From Ralstonia soli (GTDB lineage Bacteria > Pseudomonadota > Gammaproteobacteria > Burkholderiales > Burkholderiaceae): a DNA stretch of 64,000 nucleotides. The stretch covers positions 435,462 to 499,461 of the forward strand of contig NZ_JAMXHT010000005.1 of assembly GCF_023955655.1 (NCBI RefSeq), in the 5' to 3' direction. A model generated the notes under the pieces. That model did not search any database and was not told the origin of the DNA. It worked only from the letters and a program-made list of their open reading frames with translations. How positions within the stretch are numbered: the first letter of the stretch is position 1; each line of letters begins with the position of its first letter. The position numbers were made by a program, and so were the translations under genes. Below, piece after piece: positions 1-8,880 of the stretch.

Positions 1-1
1 G

Positions 2-2098
2 CTGGGCCTGGAGTGCGCCAAGGCCCTGCGCGATATGCACCTGCAAACGCACGTGGTTGAATTTGCCGGCCGTCTGATGGCGATGCAGGTGGACGACGGC
101 GGCGGCCGCATGCTGCGCCGGAAGATCGAAGACCTGGGCGTGACGGTGCACACGCAAAAGAACACGGTGGAGATCGTCGATGGGGTGGACGGTACCCACC
201 GCCTGAACTTTGCCGACGGCACGCATCTGGATGCTGACATGGTCGTCTTCTCCGCCGGCATCCGCCCGCGTGATGAGCTGGCGCGTGCCTGCGGCCTGCA
301 AGTGGGCGAGCGCGGCGGCATCGTGATCGACTCCGAATGCCGCACCTCTGCGCCGGACGTGTACGCCATTGGCGAGTGCGCACTATGGGGCGGCAAGGTG
401 TACGGCCTAGTGGCGCCCGGCTACGAAATGGCGCGCATCACCGCCAAGCAGATCCTGGCCGACGACGACGCTACCGAGTTCAGCGGTGCCGACATGAGCA
501 CCAAGCTCAAGCTGATGGGCGTGGACGTTGCCAGCCTGGGCGATGCGCAAGGCACCACGCCGGGCAGCCGCAGCGTGCAGTTCACCGATGAGCGCAAGCA
601 GATCTACAAGAAGCTGGTGGTGTCGGAAGACGGCAAGTACCTGCTGGGCGGCGTGCTGGTGGGCGATGCGGCTGAATACGGCACGCTGCTGCAGATGATG
701 CTCAACCGCATCGAACTGCCCGAGGCGCCGGAATTCCTGATCCTGCCGCAGGCCGATGGCAATGCGCGCCCAGCGCTGGGTGTGGATGCGCTGCCCGACA
801 GCGCACAGATCTGCTCGTGCAACGATGTGTCGAAGGGCGCGTTGTGCCAGGCCGTGTGCGCCGGTGCCACCGCCGTGGGTGCGTTGAAGGATGCAACGAA
901 GGCCGGCACCTCGTGCGGCGGCTGCGTGCCGCTCATGACGCAGGTGATGAAGGCCGAGATGAAGAAGCAGGGCCTGGCCGTCAACAACCACCTCTGCGAA
1001 CACTTCCCGTATTCGCGTCAGGAGCTGTATCACCTGGTGCGCGTGGGCCGTATCCAGTCATTCGACGCGCTGCTGCAAGCGCATGGCCACGGCATGGGTT
1101 GCGACATCTGCAAGCCGGTGGTGGCAAGCATCCTCGCTTCGTGCTGGAACGACTTCGTGCTCAAGAAAGAGCACGCCAGCCTGCAGGATTCCAACGACTA
1201 CTTCCTTGCCAACATCCAGAAGGACGGCACGTATTCGGTCGTGCCGCGCATGCCGGGCGGCGAGGTGACGGCGGACGGCCTGATTGCCGTCGGCCAGGTC
1301 GCCAAGAAGTACGGCCTGTACACCAAGATCACCGGCGGCCAGCGCGTGGACCTGTTTGGCGCCCGCCTGGAGCAACTGCCGCTGATCTGGGAAGAGCTGA
1401 TCGCGGCAGGCTTTGAGTCGGGCCACGCGTATGGCAAGTCGCTGCGTACGGTGAAGTCGTGCGTGGGCTCCACGTGGTGCCGTTATGGCGTGGGTGATTC
1501 GGTAGGCTTTGCGATTGCGCTGGAGAACCGCTACAAGGGCCTGCGCTCGCCGCACAAGCTGAAGTTTGGCGTGTCGGGCTGCACGCGCGAATGCGCGGAA
1601 GCGCAAGGCAAGGATGTTGGCATCATCGCCACGGAGAAGGGCTGGAACCTGTACGTGTGCGGCAACGGCGGCATGAAACCCCGCCATGCCGAACTGCTGG
1701 CTGCGGACCTCGACCAGGACACGCTCATCAAGTACGTCGACCGCTTCCTGATGTTCTACGTGCGCACCGCCGACCGCCTGCAACGCACCAGCACGTGGCG
1801 CGACAACCTCGAAGGCGGCCTCGACTACCTGAAGGACGTGGTCATCAACGACAAGCTGGGCATCGTGGCTGAACTGGAAGCCGAGATGCAGCACGTGGTC
1901 GATACCTACCAGGACGAGTGGAAGACCGCCGTGACCAACCCCGAGGTGCGCAAGCGTTTCCGCCACTTCGTGAACAGCGACGCGAAGGACGCCAACGTCG
2001 TCTTCGTGGCAGAGCGCGGGCAGATCCGCCCGGCTACGGCGGAGGAGCGCGCAAAGACACGCCCGGTGCGCATTCCCGTTGTTGCTGAAGCCGCTTGA
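2..2098 (+). CDS. nirB: Nitrite reductase [NAD(P)H] large subunit, 5'-truncated
   Basis: C-terminal part (about 699 residues in the window) of the cytoplasmic siroheme nitrite reductase that makes ammonium from nitrite with NAD(P)H. The reading frame is open to the first base, so the N-terminal FAD-binding part and start lie outside. Visible in order: the rest of the FAD/NAD module (VYAIGECA), a BFD-type [2Fe-2S] domain (CSCND, then TSCGGCVP), and the ferredoxin and siroheme/[4Fe-4S] domains, whose four cluster cysteines sit in SCVGSTWC and SGCTRECAEA. nirD starts 14 bases after the stop, followed by an FAD oxidoreductase and nasA, so this is an assimilatory nitrate/nitrite operon. The family call is certain; only the 5' end is missing. 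Confidence 0.97.
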   Translation: MGLECAKALRDMHLQTHVVEFAGRLMAMQVDDGGGRMLRRKIEDLGVTVHTQKNTVEIVDGVDGTHRLNFADGTHLDADMVVFSAGIRPRDELARACGLQVGERGGIVIDSECRTSAPDVYAIGECALWGGKVYGLVAPGYEMARITAKQILADDDATEFSGADMSTKLKLMGVDVASLGDAQGTTPGSRSVQFTDERKQIYKKLVVSEDGKYLLGGVLVGDAAEYGTLLQMMLNRIELPEAPEFLILPQADGNARPALGVDALPDSAQICSCNDVSKGALCQAVCAGATAVGALKDATKAGTSCGGCVPLMTQVMKAEMKKQGLAVNNHLCEHFPYSRQELYHLVRVGRIQSFDALLQAHGHGMGCDICKPVVASILASCWNDFVLKKEHASLQDSNDYFLANIQKDGTYSVVPRMPGGEVTADGLIAVGQVAKKYGLYTKITGGQRVDLFGARLEQLPLIWEELIAAGFESGHAYGKSLRTVKSCVGSTWCRYGVGDSVGFAIALENRYKGLRSPHKLKFGVSGCTRECAEAQGKDVGIIATEKGWNLYVCGNGGMKPRHAELLAADLDQDTLIKYVDRFLMFYVRTADRLQRTSTWRDNLEGGLDYLKDVVINDKLGIVAELEAEMQHVVDTYQDEWKTAVTNPEVRKRFRHFVNSDAKDANVVFVAERGQIRPATAEERAKTRPVRIPVVAEAA

Positions 2099-2112
2099 GA
2101 GAGGAACCCATC

Positions 2113-2451
2113 ATGCAAGCATCCCGCTGGACCCCTGTTTGCTCGCTGGACGACATCGTGCCCAACACCGGCGTGTGCGCGCTGGTGGATGGCGAGCAAG
2201 TCGCCGTGTTCCACGTCGCCGGCAGTGCACCGCAGCCGGTCTATGCCATCGGCAACTACGACCCGAACGCCGATGCGGCTGTGCTCTCGCGCGGGCTGGT
2301 CGGCAACCTGGGAGATCGCATCGTCGTGGCATCGCCGATCTACAAGCAGCACTTTGACCTGGCGACGGGGGAGTGCCTGGAGGCGCCGGCCAACTCGGTG
2401 CACGCGTACGCGACGAAGGTGGAAGACGGACGTATCTGGGTGGCCGTATGA
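2113..2451 (+). CDS. nirD: Nitrite reductase small subunit NirD
   Basis: 112-residue Rieske-like small subunit that partners NirB. The fold is recognisable (TPVCSLDDIVPNTGVCALV at the start, YAIGNYDPN, and ASPIYKQHFDL near the middle). It lacks the Cys/His cluster ligands of true Rieske proteins, as is normal for NirD. The ATG at 2113 follows a GAGAGGA ribosome site; an in-frame TTG at 2095 overlaps the nirB stop and is less likely. The TGA stop overlaps the ATG of the next gene (ATGA), which indicates translational coupling to the FAD oxidoreductase. Confidence 0.95.
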   Translation: MQASRWTPVCSLDDIVPNTGVCALVDGEQVAVFHVAGSAPQPVYAIGNYDPNADAAVLSRGLVGNLGDRIVVASPIYKQHFDLATGECLEAPANSVHAYATKVEDGRIWVAV

Positions 2452-3692
2452 ATGCCCGGACCGTGCGCCCCAAGCTGGTCGTCATCGGCAACGGCATGGC
2501 CGGTATGCGCACGGTCGAAGAGTTGCTCAAGCTGGCGCCGGACCTGTACGACATCACCGTGTTCGGCGAAGAGCCGCATGGCAACTACAACCGCATCCTG
2601 CTATCGCCCGTGCTGGCGGGCGAGAAGCAGGTGGACGACATCATGCTCAACACGCGTGAGTGGTACGCGCAAAACCACATCACGCTGCACGCGGGCGACC
2701 CGGTGGTGAGTATCGATCGCCCGCGCCGCACGCTCCGCTCGCGCGACGGCGTGGAAATGCAGTACGACCGCTTGCTCATCGCCACCGGCTCGCGGCCGTT
2801 CATCCTGCCGGTGCCGGGGCATCTGCTGCCGGGCGTAATCGCCTTCCGCGACATTCAGGACGTGGAGACGATGCTGGAGGCCGCGCGCAACCATCGGCAT
2901 GCGGTCGTCATCGGCGGCGGCTTGCTCGGATTGGAAGCCGCCAACGGCCTGATGCGCCAAGGCATGGACGTGACCGTCGTGCACCTGCCCGACACGTTGA
3001 TGGAGCGCCAGCTCGACAAGCCCGCCGCGCAGTTGCTGCAGAAAGCGCTGGAAGCCAAGGGCCTGCGCTTCCTGCTCGGCGCGCATACGGCGGAACTGCT
3101 CGCTAATTTTCCACCCCATGATCGCGTGACCGCCGTGCGCTTCAAGGACGGCACGCAAATCCCCGCGGACCTCGTCGTCATGACCGCCGGCGTGCGCCCG
3201 AACATTGAGCTGGCCAAGGCCGCCGGCCTGCATTGCGAACGCGCCATCATCGTCGACGACACGCTGCAAACGTACGACCCCCGCATCTACGCCGTGGGCG
3301 AATGCGTGCAGCACCGCAGCGCCACCTTCGGCCTCGTTGCACCCATCTGGGACCAGGCCCGCGTCTGCGCCGCACACCTGGCCTGCGCCGGCCACCGCCG
3401 CTACATCCAGCAGGCCACAGCGACCAAGCTGAAGGTGACGGGCGTCGACCTGTATTCCGCCGGCGATTTCATCGGCGGTGACGGCACCGAAGACATCGTG
3501 CTGCGCGACCCGCGCCGCGGCGTCTACAAGCGCCTCGTGCTGAAGGACGATCGCGTCGTAGGCGCAGTGCTATACGGCGACGTGGCCGACGGCCCCTGGT
3601 ACTTCGACCTGATCCAGCGCCACACCCCCATCACGTCCATCCGCCAGCGCCTGCTATTCGGCCGCGCGCTATGCGAAGCGGAGGCCGCGTGA
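2448..3692 (+). CDS. NAD(P)/FAD-dependent oxidoreductase of the nitrate assimilation operon
   Basis: 414-residue flavoprotein of the NirB N-terminal/rubredoxin-reductase type. The N-terminus has a Rossmann dinucleotide site (VVIGNGMAGM, about residues 11-20), a second NAD(P) site is at VVIGGGLLGLEAA, and a GD-type FAD motif is at YAVGECVQH. The start overlaps the nirD stop by 4 bases. It lies between nirD and the nitrate reductase gene and carries no iron-sulfur domain. It probably passes electrons from NAD(P)H to NasA, the role of NasC/NasB-type subunits; this role is inferred from position. Resemblance to the N-terminal half of NirB means it could have arisen by partial duplication. Confidence 0.88.
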   Translation: MNARTVRPKLVVIGNGMAGMRTVEELLKLAPDLYDITVFGEEPHGNYNRILLSPVLAGEKQVDDIMLNTREWYAQNHITLHAGDPVVSIDRPRRTLRSRDGVEMQYDRLLIATGSRPFILPVPGHLLPGVIAFRDIQDVETMLEAARNHRHAVVIGGGLLGLEAANGLMRQGMDVTVVHLPDTLMERQLDKPAAQLLQKALEAKGLRFLLGAHTAELLANFPPHDRVTAVRFKDGTQIPADLVVMTAGVRPNIELAKAAGLHCERAIIVDDTLQTYDPRIYAVGECVQHRSATFGLVAPIWDQARVCAAHLACAGHRRYIQQATATKLKVTGVDLYSAGDFIGGDGTEDIVLRDPRRGVYKRLVLKDDRVVGAVLYGDVADGPWYFDLIQRHTPITSIRQRLLFGRALCEAEAA

Positions 3693-3991
3693 TGGACCAG
3701 CATGCAACTCGGCGCCAACACACGCGTCCAGATGGTGTGGCCGTGCCTGCCCTAGATGGCGCCTTGAGTTTGTGTAAGCGGGCGGAAAAAGGAAGGAGGC
3801 TTGTCTGAGCGCAGCGAGTTTGCCTCCTTCCCCGCCCGGTTACAGAAATTCAAGGGGAAGTCGCCATCTCGGGCGCGCCTTTCTTTGCTTACTTTCTTTG
3901 GCAAGACAAAGAAAGTGAGTCAGCCCCGGCAGGGGATGAAACAAGGGATGCACCAACAACGCATAGCAATGCACGAGACCGCGAGCAAGTC
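3693..3991. repeat. Gene-free 299-bp gap with two strong inverted repeats (dispersed repeat-like)
   Basis: The gap between the FAD oxidoreductase and nasA holds two hairpins. The first has 10-bp perfect arms GGAAGGAGGC (3791-3800) and GCCTCCTTCC (3822-3831). The second has 13-base arms CTTACTTTCTTTG (3888-3900) and CAAAGAAAGTGAG (3907-3919) around a 6-base loop, with one G-U pair. The second motif, with flanking GTGAGTCAGCCCCGGCAGGGG, resembles an intergenic element I recall from many beta-proteobacterial genomes; copy number here is unknown. A 39-codon ORF at 3692-3811 overlaps the upstream stop but shows no recognisable features. The element may separate nirBD transcription from nasA. Confidence 0.6.
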
Positions 3992-6733
3992 ATGACGATG
4001 ACAACCATCCCCATCCTTCCGGCCACCAACGCGGTGCGCACCACCTGCCCATACTGCGGCGTAGGCTGCGGCGTACTAGCGACCCCGCAGGCGGATGGCA
4101 CCGTCGACATCAAAGGCGATCCCACGCATCCCGCCAACGCAGGCCGCCTGTGCGTAAAGGGCTCCGCGCTGGGGGAAACCGTCAGCCTGGAAGGCCGCCT
4201 GCTCCACCCAGCCATGCGCGAGCGCTCGCACGACGTGGATGCACCCATTGCGCCACTGCAGCGCACATCGTGGGACACCGCACTCGACACCGTCGCGCAA
4301 GGCTTCCGCCGCATCATCGACGAACACGGCCCCGATGCAGTCGCGCTCTACGTCTCCGGCCAGTTGCTGACCGAGGACTACTACGTCGCCAACAAGCTGA
4401 TGAAGGGTTTCATCGGCACCGCCAACATCGACACCAACTCGCGCCTGTGCATGTCGTCCGCCGTGGCGGGGCACAAGCGTGCGTTTGGCGAAGACCTCGT
4501 GCCCGTCTGCTACGACGATCTGGAAGCGGCAGACCTGATCGTGCTGGTCGGCTCCAACACCGCGTGGTGCCACCCGATCCTGTTCCAGCGCATCGTGCGC
4601 GCCAAGGAAGCGCGACCGGAGATGAAGGTGGTGGTGGTCGATCCGCGCCACACTGCCACGTGCGAACTGGCTGACCTGCATCTGCCCATCAAGCCCGGTA
4701 CCGATGTATGGCTGTTCAACGGACTGCTGTCGTTCCTCTTGCGGCGCGGCGTGGTGGACCGCAACTTCGTCACGCTGCATACCAACGGCCCCGACGCCGC
4801 ACTGCAAGCCGCCGGCACCGAGAGCGAAGACGTTGAGACCGTCGCCAAGGCCTGCAAACTGAAGCTCGACGACCTCCTCACGTTCTACAACTGGTTTGCC
4901 GAGACCGAGCGCACCATCACCGCGTTCTCGATGGGCGTCAACCAATCGACGGCGGGTACCGACAAGGTCAACAGCATCATCAACTGCCACCTGCTCACGG
5001 GCCGTATCGGGCGCGCGGGCATGGGGCCGTTTTCCATCACCGGCCAACCGAATGCGATGGGCGGACGCGAAGTGGGCGGCCTTGCCAACATGCTGGCCGC
5101 GCACATGGAGCTGACCGAGCCTGCGCATCGTGACTTGGTGCAGACGTTCTGGAACGCGCCCCGCATGGCCGACAAGGTGGGGCTGAAGGCGGTGGACCTG
5201 TTCAACGCCATTGAAGACGGGCGCGTGAAGGCCGTGTGGATCATCGGTACCAACCCCGTGGTGAGCCTGCCCGACGCCGACCAGGCGCGGCGGGCGCTGG
5301 CCAAGTGCGAGCTGGTCGTTGCCAGCGATATTGTGGAGGCCACCGACACCACGGTGTTGGCCGACATCGTGCTGCCCGCGCTCGGGTGGGGCGAGAAAGA
5401 CGGCACGGTGACGAACTCCGAGCGCCGCATCTCGCGCCAGCGCGCGTTTCTGCCCGCACCCGGCGAGGCCCGGCCCGACTGGGACATCATCGCCGACGTG
5501 GCCCGCCGCATGGGCTACGACGGTTTCGATTTCAAGAGCCCGCGCGATGTGTTTGACGAACACGCACGCCTGTCCGCCTACGCCAACGATGCGCACGGCG
5601 TGCCCAGGGCCTTCCACCTTGGCGGGCTGACGGGGATGGGTGCCGACGCGTATGACGGCATGTCGCCCGTGCAATGGCCTGTCACGCTGGCCAGCAACAG
5701 CGAGGCGCGTCTCTTTAGCGACGGCCGTTTCGCTTACGCCGATGGCCGCGCGCGCTTCGTGCCCACGTCGGCGCGCGCCCCCGCGCATGCGGCCGATGGC
5801 GAGTATCCGCTCATCCTCAACACCGGCCGCGTGCGCGACCAATGGCACACCATGACGCGCACCGGCCGTGCGCCCAAGCTGGCGGATCACGTGCCCGAAC
5901 CGTTTGTCGATCTGCACCCGCACGATGCGCTGCTGGCCGGCGTGCGTGAAGGCAACCTGGCGCGCGTGTCGTCGCGCTGGGGCAGTGTGGTGGCGCGCGT
6001 GCGCATGACGGGTGGCATCGCGCGCGGCAGCGTGTTTGTGCCGATCCACTGGAACGGGCAGTTTGCTTCGGATGCGCGTGTCGGCGCGGTGGTCAATCCA
6101 GTGGTCGACCCCGTCTCTGGCGAGCCCGAGTTCAAGCACACGCCGGTGATGGTCGAGCCGTTTGATGTGGCGTGGCACGGCTTCGTACTCGCGCGCCGCG
6201 CGCTGGATACGGACGACGCAACGTGGTGGACGCGTATCCAGGGCAAGCAGTTCTTGCGCTATGAACTGGCCGGGCGGCAACAGCCCTGTTCGGTACACGA
6301 CTGGGCGCGCAAGCTGCTTGGCGTGACCGACCCGCATGCCGACTGGCTCGAATACGAAGACACCACCGCGCGCGTCTACCGCGCCGTGCACGTGGTGGAC
6401 GACCGCATCGAGGCTTGCGTGTTTCTCTCGCCGCGCCCGGACCTGCCGTCGCGCAACTGGCTGGCGGGCCTGTTCGCGCAGGATCGGCTGGAAGACCTCG
6501 ACCGCGCGGGTGTGCTGCTTGGCCAGCCGATCGAGGCGGGGGCGGATGTGGGCCCGACCGTATGCTCGTGCTTCGGCGTCGGCCGCAACACCATTTGCGA
6601 CGCCATCCGCACGAAGGGGCTGCAATCCACCGGCGAGATCACGGCCTGCCTGAAGGCCGGCGGCAATTGCGGCTCGTGCGTGCCGGAACTCAAGCGGCTG
6701 CTGGTGGAGGCGCGGGTGCAGCAGGCTGCATGA
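3992..6733 (+). CDS. nasA: Assimilatory nitrate reductase catalytic subunit with C-terminal BFD domain
   Basis: 913-residue molybdopterin nitrate reductase reducing nitrate to nitrite in the cytoplasm. An N-terminal [4Fe-4S] site is formed by C19, C22, C26 and C54 (CPYCGVGC ... LCVKG). The MGD-binding body follows (for example YVSGQLLTEDYY, NTNSRLCMSSAV, GTNPVVSLPD), and the molydopterin dinucleotide-binding domain covers about residues 600-720 (LNTGRVRDQWHTMTRTG). The last about 55 residues form a BFD-like [2Fe-2S] domain (VCSCFGVG and CGSCVPELKRLL), which replaces a separate ferredoxin subunit. It ends the nirBD-oxidoreductase-nasA series. An ATG two codons downstream (3998) is an alternative start. 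No ribosome site is obvious near either. Confidence 0.96.
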   Translation: MTMTTIPILPATNAVRTTCPYCGVGCGVLATPQADGTVDIKGDPTHPANAGRLCVKGSALGETVSLEGRLLHPAMRERSHDVDAPIAPLQRTSWDTALDTVAQGFRRIIDEHGPDAVALYVSGQLLTEDYYVANKLMKGFIGTANIDTNSRLCMSSAVAGHKRAFGEDLVPVCYDDLEAADLIVLVGSNTAWCHPILFQRIVRAKEARPEMKVVVVDPRHTATCELADLHLPIKPGTDVWLFNGLLSFLLRRGVVDRNFVTLHTNGPDAALQAAGTESEDVETVAKACKLKLDDLLTFYNWFAETERTITAFSMGVNQSTAGTDKVNSIINCHLLTGRIGRAGMGPFSITGQPNAMGGREVGGLANMLAAHMELTEPAHRDLVQTFWNAPRMADKVGLKAVDLFNAIEDGRVKAVWIIGTNPVVSLPDADQARRALAKCELVVASDIVEATDTTVLADIVLPALGWGEKDGTVTNSERRISRQRAFLPAPGEARPDWDIIADVARRMGYDGFDFKSPRDVFDEHARLSAYANDAHGVPRAFHLGGLTGMGADAYDGMSPVQWPVTLASNSEARLFSDGRFAYADGRARFVPTSARAPAHAADGEYPLILNTGRVRDQWHTMTRTGRAPKLADHVPEPFVDLHPHDALLAGVREGNLARVSSRWGSVVARVRMTGGIARGSVFVPIHWNGQFASDARVGAVVNPVVDPVSGEPEFKHTPVMVEPFDVAWHGFVLARRALDTDDATWWTRIQGKQFLRYELAGRQQPCSVHDWARKLLGVTDPHADWLEYEDTTARVYRAVHVVDDRIEACVFLSPRPDLPSRNWLAGLFAQDRLEDLDRAGVLLGQPIEAGADVGPTVCSCFGVGRNTICDAIRTKGLQSTGEITACLKAGGNCGSCVPELKRLLVEARVQQAA

Positions 6734-6777
6734 TCTTCTTCCTCTTGTTGCTGCGACGCCCCTCGCAACCTATTTTT

Positions 6778-6812
6778 ACCCGGAATATATTGACGTCAAA
6801 TTAAACCCGGGT
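6778..6812. promoter_or_regulatory. Nested palindrome operator upstream of DUF2239-MATE
   Basis: The 10-bp perfect palindrome TTGACGTCAA (6790-6799) sits inside a wider inverted repeat ACCCGG (6778-6783) / CCGGGT (6807-6812). The core is also the -35 hexamer of the promoter, so a bound protein would block RNA polymerase. The right arm is itself part of the palindrome ACCCGGGT (6805-6812). I infer a repressor site, most simply for the DUF2239 protein encoded just downstream. Confidence 0.55.
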
Positions 6813-6817
6813 AGAAT
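6790..6817 (+). promoter_or_regulatory. Sigma-70 promoter for DUF2239-MATE
   Basis: TTGACG (6790-6795), a 16-bp spacer and TAGAAT (6812-6817) match the sigma-70 consensus well. The expected start point is about 6824, some 30 bases before the gene. Both elements overlap inverted repeats that could serve as operators. Confidence 0.6.
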
Positions 6818-6848
6818 GCATTCCTGTCGAAAATTTCTGCAGGAATGC
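6818..6848. promoter_or_regulatory. 9-bp inverted repeat over transcription and translation start
   Basis: Perfect arms GCATTCCTG (6818-6826) and CAGGAATGC (6840-6848) are separated by 13 bases. The right arm covers the AGGA ribosome site and the first possible ATG (6845). Because the predicted transcription start (about 6824) falls within the left arm, a second DNA operator is more likely than an mRNA hairpin. An RNA hairpin occluding the ribosome site remains possible if transcription starts earlier. Confidence 0.5.
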
Positions 6849-6853
6849 TTCTC

Positions 6854-7474
6854 ATGGATGCCGCAGCAATCCCCATGTGCACGGCGTTTGCCGGCACCCG
6901 GCGCTTGGCCGGCGGGCCCGTCCGCGACGTGGCCCAGGCCGTCAAAACCCACCTCGACGCCCACCCCGAATCCCAGGTCCTGGTGTTCGACAACACGAGC
7001 GCGCAGCCCGTGGAGTTCGACGTGCGCGGCTCGATTGACGATGTGCTCGCGCGCCTCGATCGCACTGCGCCGCCCGCCGCTGAACCGGTCGAATCCGAAA
7101 GCCGCCCGCGCGGCCCCGGCCGCCCCAAGCTGGGCGTTGTCGCCCGTGAGGTGACCCTGTTGCCGCGCCACTGGGACTGGCTGGCCGCGCAGCCCGGTGG
7201 GGCGTCGGTCACGCTGCGCAAGCTGGTGGAAGACGCACGCCGCGCCGCGGAAGGCGCCGACCGCCGCCGTGCCGCGCAAGAGGCGGCCTACCGCTTCATG
7301 TCGGCCATGGCCGGCAACGCGCCGGGCTTTGAAGAGGCCGCGCGCGCATTGTTCGCCGCTGACGCCGAGCGCTTCCAATCCCTCACCGAACCGTGGCCCG
7401 CCGACGTGCGCGATTTTGCGCGCGAGCTGGGGCGCGCCGCGTTCTCTACGCAAGACCAAGAGGAGGTCGCATGA
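6854..7474 (+). CDS. DUF2239 family protein, probable DNA-binding autoregulator
   Basis: 206-residue protein of the uncharacterised DUF2239 family. The start at 6854 is 9 bases after AGGA; an ATG at 6845 is too close to it. Residues 1-70 form a compact domain (FAGTRRLAGGPVRDVAQAV). Residues 86-92 (RGPGRPK) are AT-hook-like. Residues 98-131 have the layout of a ribbon-helix-helix DNA-binding unit: strand REVTL, helix PRHWDWLAAQ, turn PGGAS, helix TLRKLVEDARR. I read these as DNA-binding parts; the family function is not established to my knowledge. Its TGA overlaps the start of a MATE transporter by 4 bases, and its promoter is embedded in two inverted repeats, so a repressor of itself and the pump is the simplest hypothesis. 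Confidence 0.8.
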   Translation: MDAAAIPMCTAFAGTRRLAGGPVRDVAQAVKTHLDAHPESQVLVFDNTSAQPVEFDVRGSIDDVLARLDRTAPPAAEPVESESRPRGPGRPKLGVVAREVTLLPRHWDWLAAQPGGASVTLRKLVEDARRAAEGADRRRAAQEAAYRFMSAMAGNAPGFEEAARALFAADAERFQSLTEPWPADVRDFARELGRAAFSTQDQEEVA

Positions 7475-8853
7475 CGGCACCACCTGTCGCAACACCGCAT
7501 ACCCGCCCGCTGTGGCGGACGTTCGTTGCATTCCTCGGCCCGCTGATCCTGGCCAACATCCTGCAATCGTTGTCGGGCACGCTCAACAACGTCTATGTGG
7601 GGCACATGCTGGGCGTGAAGGCGCTGGGTGCGGTGTCGGCGTTCTTCCCGATCCTGTTCTTCTTCATCGCCTTCATCATCGGGCTGGGCTCCGGTGCGGC
7701 GGTGTTGATCGGTCAGGCGTGGGGCGCCAAGAAGCCCGAAGCGGTGAAGACCGTGGCGGGCACGACGCTGTCGGTCGGCTTCATGGTGGGCCTGGCGGTG
7801 GCGCTGCTGGGCGGGCCATTCGCGCAGGCGCTGTTGCGCTGGCTCGGCACGCCGGCCGATATCCTGCAAGACGCCACGCTCTATGCCAGCGTCATGCTCT
7901 ACGCCATGCCGGGGCTATTCGTCTACCTGCTCGCCACGGCGATGATGCGCGGCGTGGGCGACACGCGCACGCCGCTGCGCACGCTCGCGCTGTCCACGTC
8001 GATCGGGCTGGTGCTGACGCCAACGTTTATCCGCGGCTGGTTCGGCTTGCCGCAACTGGGCGTGGCAAGCGGTGCGGTGGCCACCATCATCTCGTTCACG
8101 ATCGCGCTGGTGTGGCTGGCGTTCTTCCTGCGCGCCCGCAACCATCCACTCGCGCCCGATGCGGTGCTGGCCCGGCACCTGTGGGTGGATTTCGGCATCC
8201 TCAAGACGGTGCTGAAGATCGGTGTGCCGACCGGTGTGCAGCTGGTGGTGATCTCCATCGCGGAACTGGCGCTGCTGTCGTTCGTCAACGGCTTCGGGTC
8301 GGACGCCACCGCAGCGTATGGCGCCGGTACGCAGATCATCAGCTACGTGCAGTTCCCGGCCATGTCGATCGCCATTACGGCATCGATCCTGGGTGCGCAG
8401 GCCATCGGCGCAGGCAACACCGAGCGGCTCGACGCCATCACGCGCACCGGCCTGTGGCTCAACGTGGTGATCACGGGGGTGCTGGTGGTGATGGCGCTGC
8501 TGTTCTCGCGTGCCGTGATCGGCTGGTTTACCACCAACACGGAAGTGATGAACCTTGCGCAGAGCCTGCTGCATATCTCGCTGTGGAGCTCGGTCATCTT
8601 TGGCATGGCGAGCGTGTTCTCGGGCGTGATGCGCGCCAGCGGCACGGTGATGGCGCCCACCGCCATCTCCATCCTCGCCATCGCAGCGGTGGAAGTGCCG
8701 GTGGCCTGGATGCTGAGCCGGCATATCGGCACGGACGGCATCTGGGCGGCGTACCCGGCGGCGTTCATCGCCATGTTCGTGATGCAGGGAACGTACTACG
8801 GCCTGGTGTGGCGCCGCCGCGCGCAACGTTTTGGCATCCGCCGCATGGTGTGA
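7471..8853 (+). CDS. MATE family multidrug/cation efflux transporter
   Basis: 460-residue inner-membrane antiporter of the multidrug and toxic compound extrusion family (NorM/DinF type). It has about 12 hydrophobic helices in two repeated MatE halves: the first begins FLGPLILANILQSLSGTLNNVYVG, seen in pieces around residues 20-45, and the second begins KIGVPTGVQLVVISIAELAL around residue 250. The start ATG overlaps the DUF2239 stop (ATGA) and is preceded by a perfect AGGAGG, so the two are co-expressed. The substrate is unknown. It is convergent with the acyl-CoA ligase gene, with a 27-bp gap. Confidence 0.92.
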   Translation: MTAPPVATPHTRPLWRTFVAFLGPLILANILQSLSGTLNNVYVGHMLGVKALGAVSAFFPILFFFIAFIIGLGSGAAVLIGQAWGAKKPEAVKTVAGTTLSVGFMVGLAVALLGGPFAQALLRWLGTPADILQDATLYASVMLYAMPGLFVYLLATAMMRGVGDTRTPLRTLALSTSIGLVLTPTFIRGWFGLPQLGVASGAVATIISFTIALVWLAFFLRARNHPLAPDAVLARHLWVDFGILKTVLKIGVPTGVQLVVISIAELALLSFVNGFGSDATAAYGAGTQIISYVQFPAMSIAITASILGAQAIGAGNTERLDAITRTGLWLNVVITGVLVVMALLFSRAVIGWFTTNTEVMNLAQSLLHISLWSSVIFGMASVFSGVMRASGTVMAPTAISILAIAAVEVPVAWMLSRHIGTDGIWAAYPAAFIAMFVMQGTYYGLVWRRRAQRFGIRRMV

Positions 8854-8880
8854 GCGTGCGGCGGTGCCTGGGCTGCGTGG

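Noticed and set aside
3692..3811. 39-codon ORF overlapping the oxidoreductase stop (ATGA)
   Set aside because: No recognised features, and it runs into the dispersed hairpin element; possible but not supportable as a gene.
4076..6625. 849-codon open frame on the minus strand
   Set aside because: It is the antisense shadow of nasA in high-GC DNA; it has His/Arg/Val-rich composition and no domain, while nasA is unambiguous.
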